DNA of 64,000 nt from Glycomyces artemisiae (GTDB lineage: Bacteria; Actinomycetota; Actinomycetes; Mycobacteriales; Micromonosporaceae). Both the position numbers and the translations under genes were made by a program. The stretch covers positions 372,001 to 436,000 of the forward strand of contig NZ_PVTJ01000005.1 in assembly GCF_003002955.1 (NCBI RefSeq), written 5' to 3'. The stretch's first letter is position 1. Every line of letters starts with the position of its first letter. Below are positions 8,403 through 17,059 of this stretch, one piece after another. Below the pieces are notes generated by a model that did not search any database, had not been told where the DNA came from, and saw nothing but the letters and a program-made list of their open reading frames with translations.

Positions 8403-11128
8403 TGGCCGCCAGGCCCGGACCGCCCCCGCCGCCCGGCCGCTCGGCGGCATCCGGCCCGATCCGGCCCGTACCGGACGAGACCGTGGCCCAGCGGTTCGCC
8501 CGGCAGGCGGCACGGACCCCGGACCGGGTAGCCGTCCGCGACGCCGCCGCGGGACTGACCTACGCGGCACTCGACCACGAGGCCGCGATGCTCGCCGAGC
8601 GGCTCACCGCCCGAGGCGTCCGGCGAGGCGAGGTGGTGGGGCTCCGGATGACCCGCAGCATCCGACTGCCCGGAAGCATCCTGGCCCTCTGGCGGATCGG
8701 CGCCGCCTACACCGCGCTCGACCCGGCCCTGCCGCAGGCGAGGTCCACCGCGCTCGCCGACGACGCGGGCGTCAGGTTCGTGATCGAGGACGGTGCGGAC
8801 GGCCCCGTGATACGGCGCCGGACGACCGGCGGAACGGCGCCGGCGGTGGACGGGTGCGCCTACCTCGCCTACACCTCGGGCAGCACCGGGCGCTCGAAAG
8901 GCGTCCTCGTCGCCCACCGGTCGGTGACGAACCTCGTCACCGACGCCGTCAGACGGTTCGGATTCAACGGCCACGACGTGGTCATGGCGGTGTCCTCGCC
9001 GTCCTTCGACATCTCCGTGCTCGAACTCTGGTGCCCGCTGACGACAGGAGCGACCGTCGACCTCGCCGACGACGACACGGTCCGCGACGGCGCGCTCCTC
9101 GCCGACCGGCTGCGCTCAGGCGGGGCGACCGTCATGCAGGCGACCCCCACGACCTGGCGAATGCTGTCGCAGCGCAGCAGGCCCGTACGGCTGCGAGCGG
9201 TCCTGTGCGGCGGCGAGCCGCTGCTCCCCGACCTCGCCGAACGCCTCCACGAATGGTCGGACTCGGTCTGGAACCTATACGGCCCCACAGAGACCACGGT
9301 CTGGTCGACCGCGGCACGGCTCCGCCCGGGACGGCCCGTCACCGCCGGAACGCCGATCGCGAACACAAGGGTCTACGTCCTCGGCGCCGACGGCGCCCCG
9401 GTCCCGCGCGGCCGGGTGGGCGAGGTCGCCATCGCCGGCGCCGGCGTCGCGATCGGATACCACCGCCTCCCCGCGGCGACCGCCGAGCGGTTCCCGGCCG
9501 ACCCCGTCCACGGCGGCTCCCGCGCCTACCTCACCGGCGACCGCGCCCGCATGGACGGCGACGGTGCGATCGAACTGCTCGGCCGGGACGACGACCAGGT
9601 CAAGATCGACGGGCACCGCCTCGAACTCGGCGAAGTGGAAGCGGCGCTGGCGGCCGACGACACGTTGGAGCAGGCCGCCGTCGTGGCCCGCACGGACACG
9701 CCCGGGTCGGTCCGCCTGCGTGCGTTCGCGGTCCGCTCGGACTCCCGCGCGGACACCGGAGCCGTCCGGGCCCGGCTGCTCGGGCTCCTTCCCGCCCACG
9801 CGGTTCCGGCCGAGATCACCTTCATGGACGCCCTACCGCTCCTGCCCAGCGGGAAGATCGACCGCGCCGCACTGCGGTCAGCGGCCGACGCGCCCGCGGC
9901 GGCACCGCCTCCGGACATGCCTTCGCTGGAGCGCCGCATCGCCGCACTGTGGCGCGACGTCCTGCGGGTCGACCGAATCGACGACGACGCGGACTTCTTC
10001 GCGATCGGCGGCCGATCACTCGACGCCGCGACCGTCGTCGCGCAGATCGAGACCGCCACCGGCGAAGTGGCGTACGCGAGCGAACTGTACGCGCACCCGC
10101 GACTCGCGGACTTCTGCGCGCACCTGCGCTCGCGCCACCCCCGGCTCGCCGCGGCGCTCGCCTCCGAACCCGTCCGAGACGCGCCCGGCGAGTCCTCGGC
10201 GCCGCTCACGCCGGACATGATCGAACGATTCCGGTCCCTGGTGACCGGACCGGAAACCCGCGACGACCGCGCGGCCTCGCCCGTCGCGTTCATCCTGTCG
10301 GCGCCCCGATCGGGCTCGACCCTGCTCAGGGCCATGCTCGCGGGTCACCCGCGGCTGTTCGCGCCGCCGGAACTGGAACTGCTCGGCTTCGCGACCATGG
10401 CCGAGCGCGACCAGGTGCTCCACGGCTGCCGCGCGCCCCTGGGGGACGGCCTCCTCCGGGCCCTCCGCGACCTGCTCGACGGCGACCCCTGGACACCTGA
10501 GCGCTGGCTGCGCGGCCCGGACGCCCCCCGGACGACCGCCGCGATGTACGACCGGCTCGGCGAGCTCACCGGGGGCCGGCTCCTGATCGACAAGACCACC
10601 ACCTACGCGATGGACGAGGCGGCGCTCGCGCGGGCCACCCGTATGTTCGCGTCGCCCAAAGTGATCCACCTCGTACGACATCCGGCGGCCGCGATCCGGT
10701 CGTATGCGGACGCGAGACTGGAGGAGGTGTTCCGGTACGACCATCCGTTCAGCGCGCGCCAGCTCGCCGAGCTGATCTGGCTCCAGAGCAACCGCAACGT
10801 CGAAGCGCTCCTGGCGCGCCTGCCGGGAGCCGATTGGACGAGGGTCCGGTACGAGGACCTCGCGGAGGACCCCGAGAACTGCGCGAAGCAGGTGACCGAA
10901 CTCCTCGGCGTCGACTTCGAGCCGCGGGTCCTCGATCCGTACGACGGCGCCCCGGACCGGATGACCGACGGCCTCCACCCGCAGTCGCGCATGGCCGGGG
11001 ACTTCAAGTTCGGCAGGTTCGACCGGATCGTCACCGACCGGGTCGACGCCTGGCGCGCCGAACCGGATCCGGTGCCGTTGAGCCGGGCCACGAAACGGAT
11101 CGCCGAACACTACGGGTACCGCGTGTGA
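8402..11128 (+). CDS. NRPS-like protein: adenylation (predicted Gly) - carrier - sulfotransferase
   Basis: The 908-residue protein contains an adenylation domain (about 20-500; A3 TSGSTGRSKG from residue 158, core motifs NLYGPTET, YLTGDRARMDG and Lys485 in PSGKIDR), a carrier domain with phosphopantetheine Ser539 in FFAIGGRSLDA, and a C-terminal PAPS-dependent sulfotransferase (about 625-900) with the phosphosulfate loop SAPRSGSTLL at 633 and the 3'-phosphate motif VRHPAAAIRSYA. Aligning by eye to GrsA, the ten specificity residues read D-I-L-Q-L-G-L-V-W-K, one change from the classic glycine code. No condensation, thioesterase or reductase domain is present. Inferred role: load glycine on the carrier and sulfonate it or something attached. 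It is coupled to the methyltransferase by TGATG overlap. Confidence 0.85.
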   Translation: MAARPGPPPPPGRSAASGPIRPVPDETVAQRFARQAARTPDRVAVRDAAAGLTYAALDHEAAMLAERLTARGVRRGEVVGLRMTRSIRLPGSILALWRIGAAYTALDPALPQARSTALADDAGVRFVIEDGADGPVIRRRTTGGTAPAVDGCAYLAYTSGSTGRSKGVLVAHRSVTNLVTDAVRRFGFNGHDVVMAVSSPSFDISVLELWCPLTTGATVDLADDDTVRDGALLADRLRSGGATVMQATPTTWRMLSQRSRPVRLRAVLCGGEPLLPDLAERLHEWSDSVWNLYGPTETTVWSTAARLRPGRPVTAGTPIANTRVYVLGADGAPVPRGRVGEVAIAGAGVAIGYHRLPAATAERFPADPVHGGSRAYLTGDRARMDGDGAIELLGRDDDQVKIDGHRLELGEVEAALAADDTLEQAAVVARTDTPGSVRLRAFAVRSDSRADTGAVRARLLGLLPAHAVPAEITFMDALPLLPSGKIDRAALRSAADAPAAAPPPDMPSLERRIAALWRDVLRVDRIDDDADFFAIGGRSLDAATVVAQIETATGEVAYASELYAHPRLADFCAHLRSRHPRLAAALASEPVRDAPGESSAPLTPDMIERFRSLVTGPETRDDRAASPVAFILSAPRSGSTLLRAMLAGHPRLFAPPELELLGFATMAERDQVLHGCRAPLGDGLLRALRDLLDGDPWTPERWLRGPDAPRTTAAMYDRLGELTGGRLLIDKTTTYAMDEAALARATRMFASPKVIHLVRHPAAAIRSYADARLEEVFRYDHPFSARQLAELIWLQSNRNVEALLARLPGADWTRVRYEDLAEDPENCAKQVTELLGVDFEPRVLDPYDGAPDRMTDGLHPQSRMAGDFKFGRFDRIVTDRVDAWRAEPDPVPLSRATKRIAEHYGYRV

Positions 11129-11137
11129 GCCCTCCGC

Positions 11138-12205
11138 TCACGCGGACAGCAGCTCGGCGATGCGGGCCTCGCCCGCCGCGAGGAGCCCGCGCGCGGGCTC
11201 CTCGCGCTCGTCGGACCACGAGTAGGAGAAGGTGATCCGGCCCCGGTCCTTCCGGTGCTTCCAGGTGCCGAGCGCCCGGCCGTCCCGCACCACGACCGCG
11301 CTCACCCAGCCGCCCCGCCTCCAGACCGCCTCGGGCGCTCCGGGCCAGAACCCGGCACGGTCGGCGGCCGCCAGTGTGAACGGGTCGAACACCGGCAGGA
11401 AGCTCACGTGGTCCGAAGGCCCGGGATCGGTCAGGTCGCCGGCGAAGTACCGATCGGCGCCGCCGGACCGCATCGCGGTGTCCGCGGCGGCTTCGAGGGC
11501 GTCCCCGGCCTGGGCGGCGGTCAGGCCGGACCAGCGCGCGAAGGACGCGCGGTCGCCGACCACGTTCGCGGACAGGTAGCGGCGAGCGAGCCAGCGCCGG
11601 GCCTGCGCCCCGTCCACCGTCTCCACGGGCCCGTCCGGCAGGGACAGGCGCATGTCGCGGCCGCGCGAACGCAGCTCCACCAGGCCCGCCGCGACCGCCG
11701 GCTTGATCCCGATGCCCCACGGATGGCGCAGAAGCCCTTCGACCTCGGGACCCAGGTCGGCGCCGACCCGTGCCGCCAGCTCGCCGCGTTCCAGCGGCCC
11801 GTCGGCCAAGGCGCGCAGGATTGCACCGGTCACTCGCTCCTCGTGCGCCGTGGAGACCCCGTGCCGCGGCCAGAGCCGGGTCTCCCGGGCGGCGATCCGG
11901 CCGCCGACGGCCGCGGCATACCATCGCAGGTCCTCGCGGTCCACCAGGTGGAGCGTCCCTCGCATGGCCCAGGTGAGCACGAGCCTCGGGCCTGCGAGCA
12001 CCGCCTGGACCGATGCGGCGTCGGCGTCGGTCCTGGCCAGCAGGGCGAGTCCGGCCGCTTCGGCGACTTGGGCCTGGAGACCGCAGATCCGCCCGGGGAT
12101 CTGCTCGGGCTCGACGCCGGCGGCGCCGAGCAGGTGGCGGCGGGCGCGGACCCGGCGCGCCGCGTCGGGCTCCAGCGAGCGTTCGGGTCCTCGATTGCCG
12201 GGCAT
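11138..12205 (-). CDS. Winged-helix DNA-binding domain protein (HTH_42 / AlkZ-YcaQ-like)
   Basis: A 355-residue protein of the winged-helix family related to the DNA glycosylases AlkZ and YcaQ. Visible family features are GLQAQVAEAAGLALLART, the strand-turn TWAMRGTLHLVDREDLRWY and a C-terminal segment FLPVFDPFTLAAADRAGFWPG. AlkZ-type members unhook interstrand crosslinks and protect producers of DNA-damaging metabolites, but many actinobacterial members are uncharacterised; the QxQ-type catalytic motif is only partly evident (LQAQ). The gene faces the sulfotransferase-NRPS gene, ten bases away, and lies just downstream of the RiPP operon. Self-resistance or DNA repair is possible but unproven. 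Confidence 0.75.
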   Translation of the reverse strand: MPGNRGPERSLEPDAARRVRARRHLLGAAGVEPEQIPGRICGLQAQVAEAAGLALLARTDADAASVQAVLAGPRLVLTWAMRGTLHLVDREDLRWYAAAVGGRIAARETRLWPRHGVSTAHEERVTGAILRALADGPLERGELAARVGADLGPEVEGLLRHPWGIGIKPAVAAGLVELRSRGRDMRLSLPDGPVETVDGAQARRWLARRYLSANVVGDRASFARWSGLTAAQAGDALEAAADTAMRSGGADRYFAGDLTDPGPSDHVSFLPVFDPFTLAAADRAGFWPGAPEAVWRRGGWVSAVVVRDGRALGTWKHRKDRGRITFSYSWSDEREEPARGLLAAGEARIAELLSA

Positions 12206-12215
12206 GCGATCCCCT

Positions 12216-12974
12216 CTAGAGCGGTGTCGCCCGCAGTCCCGTCGACTGAAGCACCGTCAGGGCCGACCACCAGGGACCGGACACTACCACGGCGCCACCG
12301 CGAACGCCGGTGTCGCCGAACAGGAGCCATGTGCCGTCGACGTAGCCGACCGGTTCGCCGCCGCGCAGCACCGCGGGGACGCCGAGGAGCGCGGCCACCC
12401 CGTCGCCTTGATCGTCCGCGACCGGTTCCAGCGAGGCGAAGAGGAGGCCGTCCCCGGCCGGGTTCACCGCCGGCGGAAGGGCCGCTTCCGATGTGAGAGC
12501 CGGGACCTGCGCGAGTGCCCCGCCGGTCAGCAGGACCGGCGGATCCTCGGCGGGCGGTTCGACCGGACGGAGTCGCTGCAGGGCGTCGATCGCCGACGCG
12601 GCTTCCGACATCGAGCCCACGGTCAGCGAGACCGGCCACGCCAGCGGCACCGGCGACCGGTCGATGCGCAGCCGCAGCTCGTGATGGTGCCGCGGCGGGG
12701 AGGCCCGATCCCCTTCGCGGACCCACTGCGTGGTCCGGACCCAGTCGGCGCTGCCGAAGCACCGCGCGACGGACTCGACGGGGCCCGCGTCGGGCGGGAT
12801 CAGCGCGGGAATCGCCGGCTCGTCGTGCCCGTCGGACACCGATTCGCCCCACCGGCCGCCGCAGGAGCGGCGGCTGCGGTGGAGGACCCGGCGTTCCACT
12901 GCGCGCCAGCGCCATCGGCCGGGCCCGAAACGGCCCGGGACGCGGTCCACCACTCGGACGTCGATGTCCGCCAC
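12216..12974 (-). CDS. Unknown protein, last gene of the RiPP/exporter operon
   Basis: A 252-residue soluble protein without signal peptide or membrane segment. I recognise no family. The N-terminus is Arg/Trp-rich (RFGPGRWRWRAVERRVLHRSRR), the middle has an HHH stretch (PPRHHHELRLRID) and the C-terminal half is a hydrophobic alpha/beta region (PPVLLTGGALAQVPALT, GYVDGTWLLFGD). Start GTG 12974 follows the stop of the upstream permease gene by one base, so it is cotranscribed with the exporter and probably serves the same product. A partner of the TldD-type protease is one possibility, but no zinc motif is present. Confidence 0.65.
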   Translation of the reverse strand: MADIDVRVVDRVPGRFGPGRWRWRAVERRVLHRSRRSCGGRWGESVSDGHDEPAIPALIPPDAGPVESVARCFGSADWVRTTQWVREGDRASPPRHHHELRLRIDRSPVPLAWPVSLTVGSMSEAASAIDALQRLRPVEPPAEDPPVLLTGGALAQVPALTSEAALPPAVNPAGDGLLFASLEPVADDQGDGVAALLGVPAVLRGGEPVGYVDGTWLLFGDTGVRGGAVVVSGPWWSALTVLQSTGLRATPL

Positions 12975-12975
12975 G

Positions 12976-13797
12976 TCAGTTCCCGGTGCTCTCGTAGCGG
13001 CGCAGGCCCGCCCGCCACACGACGACGCCGACGGCCAGCACCGCGGAGCCGACCAGCGGCGAGGCGTACGGCAGGAGCGGGTGCATCGCCTCGTCGGCCC
13101 GGCCGGTCAGCGCCATGACGGGGTAGTAGTTCACGAACGCGAGCGGGAGCAGGAACGTCATCGCGCGCACGAACCACTGCCCGAACACGGTCGCCGGGTA
13201 GTGCTGGACGGCCTCCTGGATCTCGGCCGTCCCGAACAGGAAGACCTGCGAGCGCACGGTCCAGAACGCCAGGCTGGCGAGGGCGAGCACCATCCCGGTG
13301 AGCAGCAGCGTGCCGCCGACCAGCGAGGCGGCGAGGATCGCGACGCGTTCGGGGGTCCAGGCCAGGCCCAGGCCCGCCATCGCGATGAGCACGCCGACGA
13401 TGCCGGTCCCGAAGTGGTGGAAGAGGTTGCGGAGGTGGAACTCCCGGGCGACCAGCTGGAGCAGCGGCGACACGGGCCGCACCAGCATCTGGTCGAGGGT
13501 GCCGTCCTGGATGAACTCGTCGATGCGGTTCAGGTGCAAGGTGAACAGGTACTGGAGGCCGAGCACGGCGAGGAACATGCAGTAGAGCAGCACGACCTCC
13601 CACATGGTCCATCCGCCGAGCGCTTCGAAGCGGGTCAGCATGACCGCGAGCAGGCTCAGGTCCACCACGTTGAGGAACACCACGGCGAAGAGCAGCAGCG
13701 CCGAGTCGAAGCCGTAGATCGTCTGGCTCCGGAAGCCGGCGCCGAGGAATCGCAGGTACAGGCGCGCGTTGCGTCGCGCTGCGGTGATCGCGGTCAT
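12976..13797 (-). CDS. ABC-2 type transporter permease (second of pair)
   Basis: A 273-residue integral membrane protein with six predicted helices and no ATPase domain, of the ABC-2/ABC6 permease type: an N-terminal amphipathic stretch, helices around FDSALLLFAVVFLNVVDLSL and VVLLYCMFLAVLGLQYLF, then QDGTLDQMLVRPVSPLLQLV, the cytosolic loop typical of the family. With the neighbouring permease (four bases upstream) and the ATPase it forms a heteromeric exporter. Position in the RiPP operon suggests export of the mature product or self-immunity. Confidence 0.82.
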   Translation of the reverse strand: MTAITAARRNARLYLRFLGAGFRSQTIYGFDSALLLFAVVFLNVVDLSLLAVMLTRFEALGGWTMWEVVLLYCMFLAVLGLQYLFTLHLNRIDEFIQDGTLDQMLVRPVSPLLQLVAREFHLRNLFHHFGTGIVGVLIAMAGLGLAWTPERVAILAASLVGGTLLLTGMVLALASLAFWTVRSQVFLFGTAEIQEAVQHYPATVFGQWFVRAMTFLLPLAFVNYYPVMALTGRADEAMHPLLPYASPLVGSAVLAVGVVVWRAGLRRYESTGN

Positions 13798-13801
13798 CGT
13801 G

Positions 13802-14647
13802 TCAGCCTCCTTGAACGACCAGGCGCCTGCGCATGAACCGCCAGGCCAGGTGCACGGCGACGAGCAGGATGCAGAGCCAGACGGCCTGCTGGAGGATCGC
13901 GACCGCGGCGTCGGCGCCCCGCCGGTGGCCGATGTAGATGGTGAGCGGGGTGAAGAAGATGCTCTGGAACGGCAGCAGCTCGGCGATGCGGCGCAGCGGC
14001 TCGGGATAGAACCACAGCGGGATCCAGAACCCCGACAGGAGGGTGATCACGCCGTGGTAGACGTGCATGACGCCGAGCAGGTTGAGGGTCTTGAGCACGA
14101 TCATGCCCACGAGGAAGCTGCAGCAGAACAGGAGCGCGAAGCTCAGGGCGAAGCTGAGGAGGGCGAGCAGTCCGGCCGCCGGGCCGGCCGGGGCGGCCTC
14201 GCGGCCCAGGAGGGCCAGCGCGCCGAGATAGACCGGGACCCCGAGCAGCAGGAGCGCCGAGCAGGTCTCCCCGGCGTGGATCGCGAACAGCTGCCGCGGC
14301 AGGGACATCGGGCGGAGCAGGTCGCCGGTGATCGTGCCGAGCCGGATGCGCCGGGCCAGGTAGTGGTGGGGCCCGGACCACCAGTCGAGGACCACTGAGC
14401 CGAGCGCGGCGACCACGCCGTAGGCGATCATCGCGTCGCCGCCGACGGGGAACTGGCCGGGATCGACGGCGTGGAAGGCCCGCCACACGAGGGCGATGGC
14501 CGCGACCTTCACGACGGCGTTCACGAGCTGGGCCCAGTAGACCGCCCGGTAGGTGGTCCGGTTCGCGAGGCCGTACCGCAGGAACGCGCGGGCGAGGTCC
14601 CAGCGCCGGGCGGTGCCGGCGGGGAGGAGGGTCGGCGCGTCAGCCAC
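13802..14647 (-). CDS. ABC-2 type transporter permease (first of pair)
   Basis: A 281-residue permease with six helices and the family loop RIRLGTITGDLLRPMSLPRQLFAI, equivalent to the RPVSPL loop of its partner. The start GTG 14647 lies inside the end of the ATPase gene (eight-base overlap GTGGCTGA), showing translational coupling. Together the two permeases probably build a heterodimeric pore for export. Confidence 0.82.
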   Translation of the reverse strand: MADAPTLLPAGTARRWDLARAFLRYGLANRTTYRAVYWAQLVNAVVKVAAIALVWRAFHAVDPGQFPVGGDAMIAYGVVAALGSVVLDWWSGPHHYLARRIRLGTITGDLLRPMSLPRQLFAIHAGETCSALLLLGVPVYLGALALLGREAAPAGPAAGLLALLSFALSFALLFCCSFLVGMIVLKTLNLLGVMHVYHGVITLLSGFWIPLWFYPEPLRRIAELLPFQSIFFTPLTIYIGHRRGADAAVAILQQAVWLCILLVAVHLAWRFMRRRLVVQGG

Positions 14648-15644
14648 GGGCCGGCTCCGCGCCCCCGGCCCGGTCCCCGAGCTCCTCGTACAGGGACTTC
14701 ACCACGTCCTCGATGGAGGGTTCGGTGATGCGGAGGTCCCTGACGGGGTAGGCGTCCAGCAGGTGGCGGGTGACCGCGGCCGCGGTCTCCTCGGCCCGCT
14801 TGAAGACGATCTCGGCCTGCCGGTCGTCGCGGCGGTGCAGCGAGTCGGCGAACGGGACCTCGATCGTTCCCTGCACGTCCCTGCTGAACTCGACGATCAC
14901 CCGGCTGTGGGGCGCGTAGCGGCCGAGCGCTTCGTCCACCGAGCCTTCGAAGAGCACGCTGCCCCGGTCGAGGATGACGATGCGGTCGCAGAGTTCCTCG
15001 ATGTCGCCGAGGTCGTGGGTGGTGAGGAGCACGGCGACGCCGCGGGCGCGGATCTCGCGGACGAACCGCCGGACGCCGGATTTGGCGGCGGCGTCGAGTC
15101 CGATGGTCGGCTCGTCCAGGAACAGCACCTGCGGGTCGTGCAGCAGGGCCGCCGCGAGGTCGGACCGGACCCGCTGGCCGAGGCTGAGCTGCCGCACGGG
15201 TACGTGCGCGAACTCGTCGAGGCCCAGGAGCGCGGTCAGCTCGTCGAGGCGCCGCCGGTGGCGCTCGCGCGGGACGTCGTAGATGGCGCGGAGCAGCTCG
15301 AACGACTCGGTGACGGGCAGGTCCCACCACAGGGCGGTCTTCTGTCCGAAGACGACGCCGATGCGGCGGGCGAGTTCGAGGCGCCGCCGGCTCGGGTCGA
15401 GCCCGGCGACGCGGATACGCCCCGCGTCGGGCGCCATGATGCCGCAGAGGCACTTGATGGTCGTGGACTTCCCGGCGCCGTTGGGACCGAGGTATCCGAC
15501 CACTTCGCCCGCGTCGACGCGGAGGTCGATGCCGCGGACGGCCTCCTTCAGTTCGCTGTGGCGGGTGAACAGGCGGCGCACCGAGCGCCCGGGCTTTCGC
15601 ACCCGGTAGTGCTTGACCAGTCCGTCGACCTCGATCAGGGCCAT
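14640..15644 (-). CDS. ABC transporter ATP-binding protein
   Basis: A 334-residue ATPase with Walker A GPNGAGKSTT, Q-loop region FGQKTALWWDLPV, signature LSLGQRVRSDLAAALLHDP, Walker B VLFLDEPTIGLD and the switch His in LLTTHD. A C-terminal extension of about 90 residues follows, as in ABC-2 multidrug or glycolipid exporters. Start ATG 15644 has GGAAGGTCG just upstream; a longer frame exists but is out of character. It energises the two permeases encoded directly downstream. The 92-base gap before it is the only sizeable break below the precursor gene and holds a CCGCG-TAC-CGCGG palindrome (15723-15735), so a secondary promoter is possible. Confidence 0.88.
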   Translation of the reverse strand: MALIEVDGLVKHYRVRKPGRSVRRLFTRHSELKEAVRGIDLRVDAGEVVGYLGPNGAGKSTTIKCLCGIMAPDAGRIRVAGLDPSRRRLELARRIGVVFGQKTALWWDLPVTESFELLRAIYDVPRERHRRRLDELTALLGLDEFAHVPVRQLSLGQRVRSDLAAALLHDPQVLFLDEPTIGLDAAAKSGVRRFVREIRARGVAVLLTTHDLGDIEELCDRIVILDRGSVLFEGSVDEALGRYAPHSRVIVEFSRDVQGTIEVPFADSLHRRDDRQAEIVFKRAEETAAAVTRHLLDAYPVRDLRITEPSIEDVVKSLYEELGDRAGGAEPARG

Positions 15645-15736
15645 GGCATCGACCTTCCGACGTGGGGGGCAGCGTCGCGAGCCACTCCACGGTCCCAGCG
15701 GCGGATACCGCTCGCGCATTGTCCGCGTACCGCGGT

Positions 15737-17059
15737 TCACCGCCACAGCGGCAGCGGGCGGATCACGGGACCGAAGAGGACGCCGCCGCCGATGCCCGCG
15801 GTCTCGACCGGGTCCTGGCCGGCCTTGCCGCAGCCGCCTTCGCCGCCGGCGTCGAGGCCGGCGTCCTCGGAGACGGCGAGGACCGCGGCGAGCAGCGGCC
15901 GCGTCGCGCCGCGCAGGAGGACCGGCCCGCGTTCGGGTCCGAGCCGGGAACCGGTGATCTGCCGCGAGCCCTGGCTGACGGCGGTGAACGTGCCGTCCGC
16001 GCCGCAGCGGCCGCCGCGGGCGCCGTAGAGGAGGAGCCCGTCGCCGCAGCGGTCGACGAGCGCCGCGAGCGGGCCGCTGCCGCCGGTGAATCCGGTGGCG
16101 GTCATGCGCGGGATCGGCGGGTCGTGCCAGGAGGCCGCGCGCGCGTGCCCGGTCGGCTCGGCGCCTTCGTCGCGGGCGGTGGCGAGGCTGTGGAGGCGTC
16201 CTGAGACCCGGCCGCGGTCGAGCAGGCGCACGCGCCGGGAAGGCACGCCTTCGTGGTCGACCGGCCCGAGGCCGAGTGCGGCCGGATCGTCGACGACCGT
16301 GAGCGACCTCCCGCCGACCGGTTCGGCGGCACGGGTCCAGTGCCCCGGCGCGGAGGGGACGTCGGCTTCGAGGGGATGGCCGACGAGTTCGTGCGCGAGC
16401 AGGGCGGCGAACGCCGGGTCGGCGACGATGGCGGCGGTGGCGTCGAGGCCGTCGGGCCGCGTTCGCGCGGCGCCCGCGGCGACGGCCCGGACTGCGGCGT
16501 CGTCGAGGCGTCCGAGCAGTTCCACCGCCGCGGCCGGGTCCGTGCACCGTCCGAACCGGACGGCGCTGCGCCCTTCGGCGGCAGCGCGGACCTCGACGCT
16601 GACGGCGGCTCCGGCGATCCCGATGCGCGCGCCCGCGGTGTTCGCAAGCGTCGATGCCCACCGGTCGGCGCGCAGGACCCACTGGCGGTGGCAGCCGGCG
16701 GCGCGTCCGGCGCGGAGGCGCGCCTCGTCGAACGCGTCGACGACCGCGGTCCAGTCCGGGCCGGAGCGCGCAGCGGGGTGCCGCAGATCTCCTGTCGGCA
16801 GTCGGGGCGCACCGCCTGCGCGCTCCGAACGGCGCGTTCCCGTTCGCGGGTCGGTAAGGTCGGCGGTGTGCCACGAGTCGAGGCGGCCGCCGTGCCAATG
16901 ACGTAGCGCGAACCCCGCGGCGGCGCGGCGGGACAGGTCTGCGGGGCCGAACCCTGCGGTGCCGCGGACGGTCCGCGCTTCGCTCGCCTGGTACCGCACG
17001 TCGGCCGCGCCGGTGTCCGGCAGCGCCTCGGCGAGCCGGTCGGTCTCCGCGTCCGTCAT
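15737..17059 (-). CDS. TldD/PmbA-family metalloprotease, TldD type
   Basis: A 440-residue protein with the TldD zinc signature HELVGH (HExxxH) in LLAHELVGHPLEAD, then DHEGVPSRRVRLLDRGRV, the family-typical segment that leads into the C-terminal beta domain. TldD with TldE degrades unfolded peptides and removes the leader of microcin B17. Here only the zinc-bearing partner is encoded and no TldE-like gene is recognisable nearby, so a homomeric or altered protease is implied. The start overlaps the stop of the deacetylase gene (ATGA). In this operon it is the best candidate for removing the leader of the precursor at 20279-20404. Confidence 0.85.
   Translation of the reverse strand: MTDAETDRLAEALPDTGAADVRYQASEARTVRGTAGFGPADLSRRAAAGFALRHWHGGRLDSWHTADLTDPRTGTRRSERAGGAPRLPTGDLRHPAARSGPDWTAVVDAFDEARLRAGRAAGCHRQWVLRADRWASTLANTAGARIGIAGAAVSVEVRAAAEGRSAVRFGRCTDPAAAVELLGRLDDAAVRAVAAGAARTRPDGLDATAAIVADPAFAALLAHELVGHPLEADVPSAPGHWTRAAEPVGGRSLTVVDDPAALGLGPVDHEGVPSRRVRLLDRGRVSGRLHSLATARDEGAEPTGHARAASWHDPPIPRMTATGFTGGSGPLAALVDRCGDGLLLYGARGGRCGADGTFTAVSQGSRQITGSRLGPERGPVLLRGATRPLLAAVLAVSEDAGLDAGGEGGCGKAGQDPVETAGIGGGVLFGPVIRPLPLWR

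Noticed and set aside
8854..10500. Arg/Pro-rich frame inside the sulfotransferase-NRPS gene
   Set aside because: Shadow of the adenylation-domain frame; no start signal and no motif.
14640..16898. A single 752-residue protein combining the ATPase with an upstream extension
   Set aside because: The upstream part is Arg-rich shadow sequence of the TldD gene; the ATPase starts at ATG 15644.
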